From Thermoplasmatales archaeon (lineage in GTDB: Archaea > Thermoplasmatota > Penumbrarchaeia > Penumbrarchaeales > Penumbrarchaeaceae), in contig JAUVCN010000005.1 of NCBI GenBank assembly GCA_030595715.1, positions 1 to 48,850 on the forward strand: a stretch of 48,850 bases of DNA, in the 5' to 3' direction. Below the pieces are notes generated by a model. The model was not told the DNA's origin. It did not search any database and saw nothing but the letters and a program-made list of their open reading frames with translations. Numbering within the stretch: position 1 is the stretch's first letter; each line of letters begins with the position of its first letter. The position numbers were made by a program, and so were the translations under genes. Positions 17,901-25,044 of this stretch are shown here, one piece after another.

Positions 17901-18829
17901 AAATGGTAGGGCTCAGGTCCATTGACCTGACCTTGGATGGAGTGAACTTCTCACTTTCGACGGATTCAAGGTATTATATCGCCGATCTGGAAGACGGACC
18001 TCACAGCATTTCCATCCTGGTCACAGATATTGGTGGGTGGACCGATTCGGATCACATGACATTCATTTTGGACACAAAGGCTCCGGGTTTTGAAAGGTCA
18101 ACCGACCCTGTTGAAGTGATAAGCACCACTGCCAAGATCTTCTGGGAGATCACAGAGACCGAGAGCGGGATAACCATGACCGTGCGTGTGAACGGGAAAG
18201 TGGTTACAACGAATACAGATCCTCTTGACGGTGAAATGATCATGACAGAACTCTCTTCCGGGTCCTACAGTGTGAATATTACATTCACGGACCTTGCGGG
18301 GAATGAGAAGATACTTCACTATGATCTCTTGATCGAACCACAGAAGGATGGCGGCGGTTCGGATGGCCGTTCTTTCCTTCCATTGATCCTTGGAATATTA
18401 TTGGTTATTGCTATGATCGCACTCGTTATTTTCTTGGTATTTCGTAATAAAGGAGAGAAAAAGGAAGAAAAGAGAATAACGGAGTCAGCCAAGCGACCGG
18501 ACAAGATCTCTATTGGACCGCTACCATCAAGACCGGCAGCTCCTTTTACTCAATTGAACAGAAAAGGGATCCATCAACCGAAAACGGCGGTAAAACATAC
18601 TCAGACCGTGGGTCCATCCACAGCCGATGGTGGATACATCCGACCTGAAAGGAAGAAAAGAGCACCCAGCAGGCTCATCAAAGATATTCCAACCACATCT
18701 GGACCTGACAAGGAAATGCCATCACAAAAAAGATCAAAACCTGAAGATGACATCGAAGAATGGGGAAATGTTGACGACTGGTCAGATATGGAGGAAATGG
18801 AGGAATTTGAGGAGATGGAGGAGGTCTGA
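14945..18829 (+). CDS. Receptor-like surface protein: beta-helix, eight Ig-like repeats, TM, cytoplasmic tail
   Basis: About 1294 residues. A signal or anchor ('IISTAFITLLLFITSMTILF') is followed by 'GSGTSANPYIF', the beta-helix entry motif, and Asn-rich beta-helix rungs to about residue 430. Eight Ig-like repeats of about 85 residues follow; each begins with a Pro-containing strand ('DTIDPDLDILYPKPGSVIS') and ends 'HSIEVEVEDMAGN' or 'HTISIIAIDLAGN'. A single TM 'LPLILGILLVIAMIALVIFLVF' comes next, then a ~125-residue cytoplasmic tail, basic and Ser/Thr-rich first and Glu/Asp-rich at the end. The ATG at 14945 is preferred over 14897 because the TATA box predicts transcription starting between them. 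The stop overlaps the phosphatase ATG (TGATG). The topology is receptor-like; the ligand is unknown. Confidence 0.8.
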   Translation: MLKEIEHRSERYWIISTAFITLLLFITSMTILFQTGNIMVTAQDDADPIDIHSNSDLSGHPELDSGSGTSANPYIFANLDIDCRSLGVKGISLQNTTRYVIFRNITIHADNSAPGIYIRSLYSGGNYHSIFVTLDNVTVIGGGTHLEMYVPIRVNVNNCNFSNPSGSGNIIHSYYGYYIAFDNNTINAPDMDIFFEYTSYTYVRRNNYTIRDLEQSRFRYSDISNNTFNLRTMKLFSGYFSYIQGNHISGKSTGYDICWLYDCNRIWIANNSFIGGKDGIVVQHPNSYSPVRNNYEWWSSLTFEYNHFNNTAERGIYFYWRTGHPYISHMQVHHNEFIGCVGYAIELASGGSSTSKVFRNVFEYNHGSSHSYSTILAQCRDGWSQFRWYDNSVGNFWRDWDNTDQNNDGFADTGNYPLYSNNGQVDPFPVSNPFFDFEEPTFQVLKPTNWQLTNRYVNFTWSASDTQTGISMIQIKKGISPWINVTNRDHHGLYLSQGQHLIELRAVDGAGLKNSTSLNIRIQNPTDPVEIISPLNDHYYDVNEIQIQWDLINDFVPLSLDTSLDEGEWTTKDPFGDHIIVLGEGMHEYSMRFADHYGNEIDKSVSFTIDTIDPDLDILYPKPGSVISNGLVRFRWEHQDASEISRTTLIIDGEDPFDIEGTTHSSFLENGGHSIEVEVEDMAGNIATNSMFFTISKNTSLHITSPLLDRPTSIKDHDVKWEYLTELDIFKIQLILDDQDPMDLPIDVTSHLVRLSGDGLHEITIKAQDPAGNIFSDSIAIHLDNTRPSVGFLSPKNGDRVNRTEITIRWSASELGGIFGYDLLIDDEVIAKGTSEMEMSVSLSEGEHTISIIAIDLAGNVDEEEITITIDTTPPMLELLYPADDVVTDPYISLRWIGTDALGILRYNFSLDGKNTIELGNIDNREIQITEGDHILILRAIDLAGNVRILVKEFTADINGPLVDLDKTISNHIDHWSGLISWNITEMVGLRSIDLTLDGVNFSLSTDSRYYIADLEDGPHSISILVTDIGGWTDSDHMTFILDTKAPGFERSTDPVEVISTTAKIFWEITETESGITMTVRVNGKVVTTNTDPLDGEMIMTELSSGSYSVNITFTDLAGNEKILHYDLLIEPQKDGGGSDGRSFLPLILGILLVIAMIALVIFLVFRNKGEKKEEKRITESAKRPDKISIGPLPSRPAAPFTQLNRKGIHQPKTAVKHTQTVGPSTADGGYIRPERKKRAPSRLIKDIPTTSGPDKEMPSQKRSKPEDDIEEWGNVDDWSDMEEMEEFEEMEEV

Positions 18830-19299
18830 TGCCTCTTACATCAGATCAGGAGATCGAATTCTCAAGATATGATATGTATCCGTTCAATTGGATCGTGGAT
18901 GGGAAATTGCTGGCATCTGTTTATCCAAGTGAGACATATCTGAAATATCTCGGGAAAAATGAAGGTGTGACACTGGCCGTTAACCTGACCGGATCACCCT
19001 GGGATGAGGGATGGGTGGCCAATACAGGGATCGAATGCATACATTCACCTGTCGTTGACTTCACAGCTCCGAGGCCCGAAGACGTAAGAAAGATCATTGA
19101 AAGAATAGATGAGAACGAGGGTGCAACGATGATACACTGTGCGGCAGGTATTGGCAGGACAGGAACAGTCATGGGGATCTATCTTGTAGACAAGGGTATG
19201 GACCCTCTTGAAGCTATAAGAACCGTAAGAAAGAAAAGGCCTGGCTCCATCCAGACACGCTCACAGGAAATGATGGTTCTAAACTGGAATAGAAAATGA
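18829..19299 (+). CDS. Dual-specificity protein phosphatase
   Basis: A 156-residue cysteine phosphatase. The active-site P-loop HCAAGIGRTG matches HCx5R(S/T), with nucleophilic Cys and phosphate-binding Arg. A likely general-acid Asp lies upstream in 'VVDFTAPRPEDV'. It is the size of compact archaeal DSP/Cdc14-like enzymes and should remove phosphate from Ser/Thr/Tyr of proteins; a nucleic-acid or phosphoinositide substrate cannot be excluded. The ATG overlaps the stop of the preceding surface protein and a GGAGG lies 4 nt upstream, so the two are translationally coupled. The cytoplasmic tail of that neighbour is an obvious candidate substrate, by inference. The sugar nucleotidyltransferase follows 10 bp later. 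Confidence 0.88.
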   Translation: MPLTSDQEIEFSRYDMYPFNWIVDGKLLASVYPSETYLKYLGKNEGVTLAVNLTGSPWDEGWVANTGIECIHSPVVDFTAPRPEDVRKIIERIDENEGATMIHCAAGIGRTGTVMGIYLVDKGMDPLEAIRTVRKKRPGSIQTRSQEMMVLNWNRK

Positions 19300-19309
19300 A
19301 GGTGTTCAA

Positions 19310-20047
19310 ATGGGAATTGATGTGATCGTACTGGCAGGAGGTTTTGCAAAGAGAATGTGGCCCCTTACGAAAAATACCCCAAAACACCTGCTGGATATTG
19401 CCGGAAGGCCAATGTTGAGCTATACACTCGATACCCTTGTTGAGATGGATGGGATAGATACGATCTATGTATCCACCAATGAGGCATTCGGAGAACAATT
19501 CTCGGTATTCGTTCTCGAATATCCACCTGATAAGGTGAAATTGATAATTGAGCCTTCACCAACCGAGGACAGGAAACTAGGGTCGATAGGTGGACTCGGT
19601 TATCTGATCGAAAAGGAGAAAATGTGCAAGGATACGATGATCATCGGAGGGGACAATCTTTTCGAGTTCCACCCATCGGAAGCTGTTGACATCTTTGAAA
19701 AAAGGGGAATGGATATTGTCGCAGTTTATGACGTTGGAACCCATGACAGAGCAAAGCTCTACGGGATAGTCGATTCAGGAGAGGACAGCATCATCACAAG
19801 GTTCCTGGAGAAACCCGAAGATCCGCCATCAACCCTTGCCGCAACTGCATTCTATATCTTCAAAGCGGAGACATTGGGACTTGTCCTGAAGTATCTTGAA
19901 GATGGCGGAAAACCGGATGCACTTGGATTCTTCATTACCTATCTTGTTCGGAACAGACCGGTGGTCGCATGGAAGTTCGATGGGAAATGGTTCGATATAG
20001 GTTCGCTTGAGGTTTACCACGAAGCGAATGACTACTTCGAAGCTTGA
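19310..20047 (+). CDS. Sugar-1-phosphate nucleotidyltransferase
   Basis: A 245-residue NTP_transferase protein making a nucleotide-sugar (NDP-glucose or NDP-mannose type). The N-terminal signature is 'VLAGGFAKRMWPLTKNTPKHLL', in which the canonical GTR is replaced by AKR as in several archaeal members; the catalytic Lys is in TPKHLL. The metal Asp is in 'IIGGDNLFEF', and 'RFLEKPEDPPS' and 'KWFDIGSLEVYHEA' match the glucose-1-phosphate thymidylyltransferase branch. There is no C-terminal left-handed beta-helix, so this is the short form. It starts 10 bp after the phosphatase with AGGTG upstream and is the last gene of a three-gene unit. A role in glycosylating the surface protein is plausible but unproven. 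Confidence 0.87.
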   Translation: MGIDVIVLAGGFAKRMWPLTKNTPKHLLDIAGRPMLSYTLDTLVEMDGIDTIYVSTNEAFGEQFSVFVLEYPPDKVKLIIEPSPTEDRKLGSIGGLGYLIEKEKMCKDTMIIGGDNLFEFHPSEAVDIFEKRGMDIVAVYDVGTHDRAKLYGIVDSGEDSIITRFLEKPEDPPSTLAATAFYIFKAETLGLVLKYLEDGGKPDALGFFITYLVRNRPVVAWKFDGKWFDIGSLEVYHEANDYFEA

Positions 20048-20119
20048 TGGATCGATTTATTGTGATGGTTCCCATTATTTGAAGAACTCATTTCGAGAGA
20101 TGGAAGATGGAATACTTTC

Positions 20120-20213
20120 CTATTTAGATTCGTTTTTCACATCCTTGATCATCTCATTGGTGACCTGCTTGATCGTTTGTCTGATCTCGGCACCGAAACG
20201 TTTCTGCTGGATC
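20120..20213 (-). pseudogene. 3' remnant of a gene cut by repeat copy 1
   Basis: On the reverse strand 31 codons read 'RIQQKRFGAEIRQTIKQVTN' and continue '...NESK' to a TAG at 20120-20122, with codon use like the host genes. Upstream the frame meets a TGA exactly at the edge of the 193-bp repeat (20214). This looks like the amphipathic C-terminal tail of a gene whose 5' part was lost when the repeat or island arrived. No matching 5' fragment is visible beyond the second repeat at 24778, so the other half was deleted or lies elsewhere. The parent gene is not recognised. Confidence 0.45.
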
Positions 20214-20406
20214 CTCGGTCAATCCGGCAAAAGTAGTGTGGCGAGGCGTTATGTGTAGTTGGCGAATAAACATGAAAACACCTGGCCACGAAGAAGAATA
20301 GAGTACTCAAGACATATATGAAAAGCAAGAAAAAAGAACTGCTTGATCAAAAATCTCAGTTCTCATTCGCACAGTGATATTTCTTACAAATCTCAGATTT
20401 GGAGAT
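20214..20406 (+). repeat. 193-bp direct repeat, copy 1
   Basis: Starts CTCGGTCAATCCGGC and ends TTTGGAGAT. It is identical to 24585-24777 except for one base (ATATATG versus ATATAAG). It encodes no convincing protein. It contains AGAACTG...CAGTTCT and CAAATCT.AGATTTG inverted repeats, which could act as a terminator for genes on the reverse strand. The last base lies in the stop codon of the lipoprotein gene. It marks the left edge of the AT-rich island. Confidence 0.95.
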
Positions 20407-21179
20407 TATTTTATAGAGTATGACTCTAACTCTTCCATGGTCATAAGTTGACTACCTTCATATTCTACACTCTTTATGTTCATATTAAACTCTGGACAGT
20501 AATAATGAAGTGCATAAGTATCTTGTCCAACAGTATCAACCCTAATTTCATAACATTCAAACGTACCAGCGGGAACAGTTATTTCCTTTTTTCCGAGAAC
20601 TTCATAGTTCTTTGTATAAGTCCCATCACTACTATCTTCATCAACTAATTCCCCATTCAAGTATATTTTCATATCATCGTCACTTTTTTCTTCAATGGAA
20701 AAACTCAATCCTTCTTTAATTTCATATGGAATATTACCGGTAGTTGTATATGAGGTTCTACCCTCCATTCTCATATTAATCCAATCATCATCATTATCAT
20801 ATTTTACTTTAATATTCAATTCAAATTCAACATTGACTAACTCAAAATCACTTTTTCGAATAAACCCCGTTCCGGTTCCATCCCCCTTATCATAATAAAC
20901 CTCATTTACATCATCAGAGTATTCATCGAATTCGAATTCGATATCAACGACAGCCACTTCATCGCCATCATATAAATAACTCTCACTAGTCACAACCATG
21001 GTCATCGATCCAGATCCAAAATCATTATCGGTTATCTTATATATCCACACGTTCCCCATTTTTATAATATCATTATCACTTTCTTTATCATCTGATGAAC
21101 CTATACATCCTGTCATAATCACAGTTATTATCATAATTGACGATATAAAAGTCAATAATTGAAGTTTCTTCACACACAT
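20406..21179 (-). CDS. Secreted lipoprotein of unknown function
   Basis: About 255 residues from the internal start. The first ~25 residues are a lipoprotein signal peptide ending in a lipobox ('ITVIMTGC'), so the Cys would be lipidated and the protein anchored outside the membrane. The mature part is acidic and beta-rich ('VWIYKITDNDFGSGSMTMVV') and ends 'VPAGTFECYEIRVDT ... YYCPEF', a pattern seen in beta-barrel lipoprotein-like domains such as DUF3108-type proteins. The track start at 21416 is wrong: the extra 79 codons span a hairpin and the promoter. A TTTATAAG box at about 21203-21210 and GGGAG favour ATG 21179 or GTG 21173. It is the last gene of the island. Confidence 0.65.
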   Translation of the reverse strand: MCVKKLQLLTFISSIMIITVIMTGCIGSSDDKESDNDIIKMGNVWIYKITDNDFGSGSMTMVVTSESYLYDGDEVAVVDIEFEFDEYSDDVNEVYYDKGDGTGTGFIRKSDFELVNVEFELNIKVKYDNDDDWINMRMEGRTSYTTTGNIPYEIKEGLSFSIEEKSDDDMKIYLNGELVDEDSSDGTYTKNYEVLGKKEITVPAGTFECYEIRVDTVGQDTYALHYYCPEFNMNIKSVEYEGSQLMTMEELESYSIK

Positions 21180-21389
21180 CTCTCCCATAGCATTTAGATT
21201 ACTTATAAATACGAGAGAACGGAACATTTTATGTTGGTGCCTCAGTTGAATAATGTCGATTTTGAACGTGAACCTCATGACCTTACCACCTTTTATTAAA
21301 AACTCGCATATCCGTTTCATCTCAAAACAACGCGTATAATCTATGTAAGTCCACATGTCCATCTTGTGATCCAAACTGTTTTTAAAGTT

Positions 21390-21434
21390 GGATGCGAAGT
21401 TTTGGCGGGTTTGCATGATGCCCGCTCCGCATCC
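21390..21434. other. Nested GC-rich hairpin upstream of the lipoprotein gene
   Basis: GGATGCG (21390-21396) pairs with CGCATCC (21428-21434) and inside it GCGGG (21405-21409) pairs with CCCGC (21421-21425). It stands out as GC-rich in an AT-rich stretch of about 400 bp between two island genes that otherwise holds only the lipoprotein promoter and a terminator. Role unknown; perhaps a remnant of a palindromic element. Confidence 0.5.
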
Positions 21435-21522
21435 TTAAATATAGTTTTGATGAGAAATGATTATCCAAAAAAAAACCAAGATCTGAACAACACATTATGT
21501 TCCGCACTCTAATCCAATAAAT

Positions 21523-21565
21523 AAAATATAGTCATGATGTACAATATTCAACATGACTATATTTT
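21523..21565 (-). terminator. Terminator of the caspase-like operon
   Basis: AAAATATAGTCATG (21523-21536) pairs exactly with CATGACTATATTTT (21552-21565), a 14-bp stem with a 15-nt loop, about 12 bp past the stop of the 308-residue gene. On the reverse strand the stem runs into TTTTATTTATT, as expected for termination. Confidence 0.7.
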
Positions 21566-21576
21566 CTAATAGAGAA

Positions 21577-22503
21577 TTACACATAATAGATTAATGATGT
21601 CCCCCTTGAGTTCGATTTAATTTTTAATTCCCATTTCAAATCTACCTCACTAAAACCATATACATCTGTAGTATGTAAAACCATATTCCAATCAATAACA
21701 GTGTAGGAATCTTCTCCTTTCATTATAGTTGTATTTGCTATTTTCGCCAAAGTTGTATTAATATCATCGATTCTATGGGTGAAATTATTAACATTTGAAA
21801 TAGAAAAAGTAGTATCTCGATAATATTCGATGCTTCCATCTTTTCCAAATTCAATCATAATCTCTCCCTTTGCCCCTGTTACCTTATAGCCATTCACATA
21901 TTGACGATAAACGACTCTCTGATAATCATAGCCAATTAGTTGTTCCTCTCCTGTTGTTGTATTTCCTTTATAAATATAACAAGTGGAAATTTCCTCAATT
22001 TCAACATCTGAATTTTTACCTCTAATATTTTTAATAAAGCTCTTAGCCTTAGATTCCAATGTACTATTTGACATCAGATTTTTCGTTGAGATGATTTCAA
22101 AGCTTGTGTTGTAATATTTTATAGTATTTCCTCTTCCAATAACAAGTCTCTCATTTGAGCCGTTATTTCCATATATATTTTTTACAGCAGTTGAAGTGTA
22201 AATATCCAATTGAGGGTTGGACAAATATTTCTTGGCTAAGTTTAATTCTTCAGTTGAATTATAGACATTTTCCATTTGTGACACAGTAAAGTAATAAGGT
22301 TGTTTGGAAGTGTTACTAGAGAGTTTTGATGTATTTACAAAAACAGAATTAACATTACCTTTAAATAAGGTTATTTCAGTGGTTAAATTCATCTGATTGT
22401 CAGTAGTTTCAATCTTTGGTTGTTCAAATAATACCAATACACCAATTGAAATTAAAGATATTATTAGAATCGTTGTACCCAATCCAATTATTATTTTTTT
22501 CAT
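21577..22503 (-). CDS. Membrane-anchored propeptide-like protein
   Basis: A 308-residue protein with an N-terminal anchor ('KKIIIGLGTTILIISLISIGVLVLF') and a long Asn/Thr-rich extracellular part with many N-x-S/T sites. The middle 'YQRVVYRQYVNGYKVTGAKG' and 'EIMIEFGKDGSIEYYRDT' resemble FTP/PepSY-type propeptide domains, which inhibit or fold secreted peptidases. It starts 12 bp after the stop of the caspase-like gene, with GGAGG upstream, so the two form an operon. A role as separate inhibitor or chaperone of the caspase-like partner is inference from this resemblance and the pairing. A 14-bp-stem terminator follows. Confidence 0.6.
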   Translation of the reverse strand: MKKIIIGLGTTILIISLISIGVLVLFEQPKIETTDNQMNLTTEITLFKGNVNSVFVNTSKLSSNTSKQPYYFTVSQMENVYNSTEELNLAKKYLSNPQLDIYTSTAVKNIYGNNGSNERLVIGRGNTIKYYNTSFEIISTKNLMSNSTLESKAKSFIKNIRGKNSDVEIEEISTCYIYKGNTTTGEEQLIGYDYQRVVYRQYVNGYKVTGAKGEIMIEFGKDGSIEYYRDTTFSISNVNNFTHRIDDINTTLAKIANTTIMKGEDSYTVIDWNMVLHTTDVYGFSEVDLKWELKIKSNSRGTSLIYYV

Positions 22504-22515
22504 TTAGTTCCCTCC

Positions 22516-24393
22516 TTATTTCAACCTCACATAATAAGTGCTATCATTCGAGCTTTCATCGGATGACCAACTATTAGAATTAGTTTCTACATCCCATAGT
22601 TGATCACTATTTGCTTGCCAGCTCGTATCCCAAATTGAGGCCCAAGGTTGTGCTGAGAACGCTCTTTCGAATGCAAGAGCGAATGTTGTTCCAGATGTTA
22701 ACTCATCAATAAAATCCTGATATGTTGAGAAGTCGTCCCAACTCACGTCTGTAAACCCAAGTATTGCATGGTTTTTATATAAACCGCTTTTTGCCCATTC
22801 GGCTCTTTGTTGTCCGCCAATATCTGCGTTTCCTAAGATTTCACAAGCATATAGGAAGACAATTTCTGTCTCAGACCCCCAGTTCCCAATATCATCATCA
22901 TCAACATTTTGGTTTCTAGTCAATGATAAATAAGTATCCCATAAACCCTGTACTCCATGACCTGAATGAATGACAAAATCATTAGATCTAACGTCATCAT
23001 TGTTTGTTCCATCAAAATCTGATCTATCAACAGCATCATCAATTTCATCTCTAAAAAGGAAAAGTCGACTGTCATAGTTTTCTGTGAGTTCATAGTTCAT
23101 CAAATAATAATATGCGTCGGGAAGATCTGATGCGGAATCATAATCTGACTGATAATAAAAAAGTAATTCGATGTTATAACCACCACCACCAGCAATTTTC
23201 AAATTCGTGAATTCAATTCTAGCTCCATTTGATGAATGTAACCAACTCCCCGTCAATATTAATTCAATTTGAATATATTTTGCATTGAATTCTGATGGGT
23301 TCCCTATTGAAAGTGTTCCAGAAGATTGTGGAGCTACGTATTTATTAGGAGCAGTAACAGTATTGTAATCGATAAATTGGTTCGTATCAGTTCCAAGCAA
23401 TGACCTACTTGCATCATAATAATGAACTTTAAAATACCCCCTATATACCATACTTCCGGCGGTGTTCCAATATTCACGATTGTAGTCAATCTGAAAATTC
23501 CCCACATAGTTCTTCAATGTAGAATGTTCATTATTGAAATATAAAAATGGTGTTCTTGCCTTTACTGTCCCATAATCATTGCCATTTGCAGCTCCATTCC
23601 GAAGCTCGAGTTTGACTAATCCACCTGTAGGGCAATATTTTCCCAATGTGACTGCAGAATCACCTTTTGAATATTCAGTCCCAGCGAACAAATTGTATTT
23701 CAGGTCAATATTAGTATAAAGAATTTTCACACCATCAACTGAATAAAGCCATGAACCTTCTGTTACGAAAATAATTTTTATATATGATATACCGTCATTT
23801 GTAATTGAATAAGTGGTGCTTCCCGCGGAATGGAGATCCCCATCGTCATCTGGTGCGGTAGTATAGGAATTGAAAGTATCATATCTTACAACATAATTGA
23901 CACTAGATTGACTCACAACATTATTTGAGCTGTCATATCCAATAATTCTAAAATATGATCTACAAATCATCGAGGTACTAGTGCTCCAATAATCGCACCT
24001 ATAATCTGCACTTAAAGTAATGGTGTATGAGAATGGAGACTGTGTCTTAGGTATGAAAATCTTATGAGATGTGGCTTTCATCGATCCATAATCCTGACCA
24101 CTAACCATAACTCCATTTCCAATAACTTTTTCAATGATACCAATGTTTGAGGATTCATCGCCAACAACCCCATTTGCATCTTTATCACAATCATAAACCA
24201 CAGCTGTTCCTCGATCAGATTCATCGAAATTAAACGATGTTCCGTATCTTGATTCCCAAATTGGTTCATGATAATATTTATTCTCATATTCGATATGAGC
24301 TGCATCCTCTGTTTCTGCATTTCCAGAAATCGTAACAATGAAAATGGAGAAAACCATCGTCGTCACGACTAATAAATATTTCCAATGGCTCAT
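22516..24393 (-). CDS. Secreted caspase-like (His-Cys dyad) protein with duplicated beta domains
   Basis: A 625-residue exported protein; residues 7-25 form a signal peptide ('LLVVTTMVFSIFIVTISG'). Two homologous ~130-residue beta domains follow (about 95-230 and 265-400), sharing 'DYGSMKA/DYGTVKA', 'DYWSTSTSMICRSYF/EYWNTAGSMVYRGYF' and 'TEGSWLYSVDG/TGSWLHSSNG'. The C-terminal domain (about 405-600) has 'FVIHSGHG' (His479) and 'VFLYACEIL' (Cys517), the two hydrophobic-strand motifs of clan CD (caspase/gingipain/CHAT) enzymes, and recalls the uncharacterised DUF6345 family. It is first in an operon with the propeptide-like gene. AATATATAAATG upstream and GGTGA 7 nt before the ATG support the start. 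Peptidase activity is inference. Confidence 0.7.
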   Translation of the reverse strand: MSHWKYLLVVTTMVFSIFIVTISGNAETEDAAHIEYENKYYHEPIWESRYGTSFNFDESDRGTAVVYDCDKDANGVVGDESSNIGIIEKVIGNGVMVSGQDYGSMKATSHKIFIPKTQSPFSYTITLSADYRCDYWSTSTSMICRSYFRIIGYDSSNNVVSQSSVNYVVRYDTFNSYTTAPDDDGDLHSAGSTTYSITNDGISYIKIIFVTEGSWLYSVDGVKILYTNIDLKYNLFAGTEYSKGDSAVTLGKYCPTGGLVKLELRNGAANGNDYGTVKARTPFLYFNNEHSTLKNYVGNFQIDYNREYWNTAGSMVYRGYFKVHYYDASRSLLGTDTNQFIDYNTVTAPNKYVAPQSSGTLSIGNPSEFNAKYIQIELILTGSWLHSSNGARIEFTNLKIAGGGGYNIELLFYYQSDYDSASDLPDAYYYLMNYELTENYDSRLFLFRDEIDDAVDRSDFDGTNNDDVRSNDFVIHSGHGVQGLWDTYLSLTRNQNVDDDDIGNWGSETEIVFLYACEILGNADIGGQQRAEWAKSGLYKNHAILGFTDVSWDDFSTYQDFIDELTSGTTFALAFERAFSAQPWASIWDTSWQANSDQLWDVETNSNSWSSDESSNDSTYYVRLK

Positions 24394-24424
24394 TTATTTC
24401 ACCTACTATATTATCTTTGTGCAT

Positions 24425-24433
24425 TTATATATT
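24425..24433 (-). promoter_or_regulatory. TATA box of the caspase-like operon
   Basis: ATATATAAA on the reverse strand about 32-40 bp before the ATG at 24393, giving a short leader that contains GGTGA. Confidence 0.5.
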
Positions 24434-24584
24434 CCATTAATTGACTATATAAACAAACTTATATTTTGCACCTCTGCGAATGGGGGTGTATTTATATTTT
24501 TCTGCTTCCTTTTTTAAAAATGTGTTATCACAACACATCTGCGACAATGAGTTCGAGATGATATCCAACTCCATCTTATCATAA

Positions 24585-24777
24585 CTCGGTCAATCCGGCA
24601 AAAGTAGTGTGGCGAGGCGTTATGTGTAGTTGGCGAATAAACATGAAAACACCTGGCCACGAAGAAGAATAGAGTACTCAAGACATATAAGAAAAGCAAG
24701 AAAAAAGAACTGCTTGATCAAAAATCTCAGTTCTCATTCGCACAGTGATATTTCTTACAAATCTCAGATTTGGAGAT
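24585..24777 (+). repeat. 193-bp direct repeat, copy 2
   Basis: Matches copy 1 at 192 of 193 positions, in the same orientation, and marks the right edge of the island. Before it (24520-24540) is an ATGTGTT/AACACAT hairpin. The 24394-25044 gap also holds the operon promoter and the possible inverted-repeat element at 24784-25013; I see no gene in it. Confidence 0.95.
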
Positions 24778-24783
24778 CTTTCT

Positions 24784-25013
24784 ATTGACCCCCAATTCCG
24801 GCAAAGGGCCATTAAATCTCATATGGCACATAATAGGAGAATAAATGACATAATATTGACATTATTAGATATATTGAATAAGATCCATTTCCACATGAGT
24901 ATTATCTTGCAATAGTATTTTACTTCCAAATCAATATGACATTGCGGAGATACCCTCATCATTTCCCTTCCTGGCATATTATTATGATGTCCTTTCACAC
25001 ATTTGGGGTCAAT
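24784..25013. repeat. Possible small inverted-repeat element
   Basis: ATTGACCCCCAAT (24784-24796) is matched at 12 of 13 positions by the inverted copy ATTTGGGGTCAAT (25001-25013). The 230-bp AT-rich interval has no reading frame of note. It could be a MITE-like element next to the island, or chance. Confidence 0.3.
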
Positions 25014-25044
25014 GGTTCAGATCCTCAATAAAAATGGAGATGGA

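Larger units (their letters stand above)
20214..24777. mobile_element. AT-rich island bounded by 193-bp direct repeats
   Basis: A 4.56-kb segment flanked by nearly identical direct repeats and visibly richer in A+T than the flanks (frequent AAT, ATA and TTA codons). It holds only three reverse-strand genes, all predicted exported: a lipoprotein, a propeptide-like protein and a caspase-like protein. No transposase or integrase is present. The structure fits an element acquired or duplicated by recombination between the repeats, or a composite of two non-autonomous repeats. A truncated host gene adjoins the left repeat, supporting insertion. Confidence 0.65.

Noticed and set aside
20007-20258. 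83-residue forward ORF running into the 193-bp repeat
   Set aside because: It overlaps the end of the nucleotidyltransferase gene in another frame and has no start signal or coding character.
24514-24699. Small ORF in repeat copy 2 as a transposase fragment
   Set aside because: Not preserved as an equivalent frame at copy 1 beyond the repeat, Cys/His-rich by chance, and no transposase motif.
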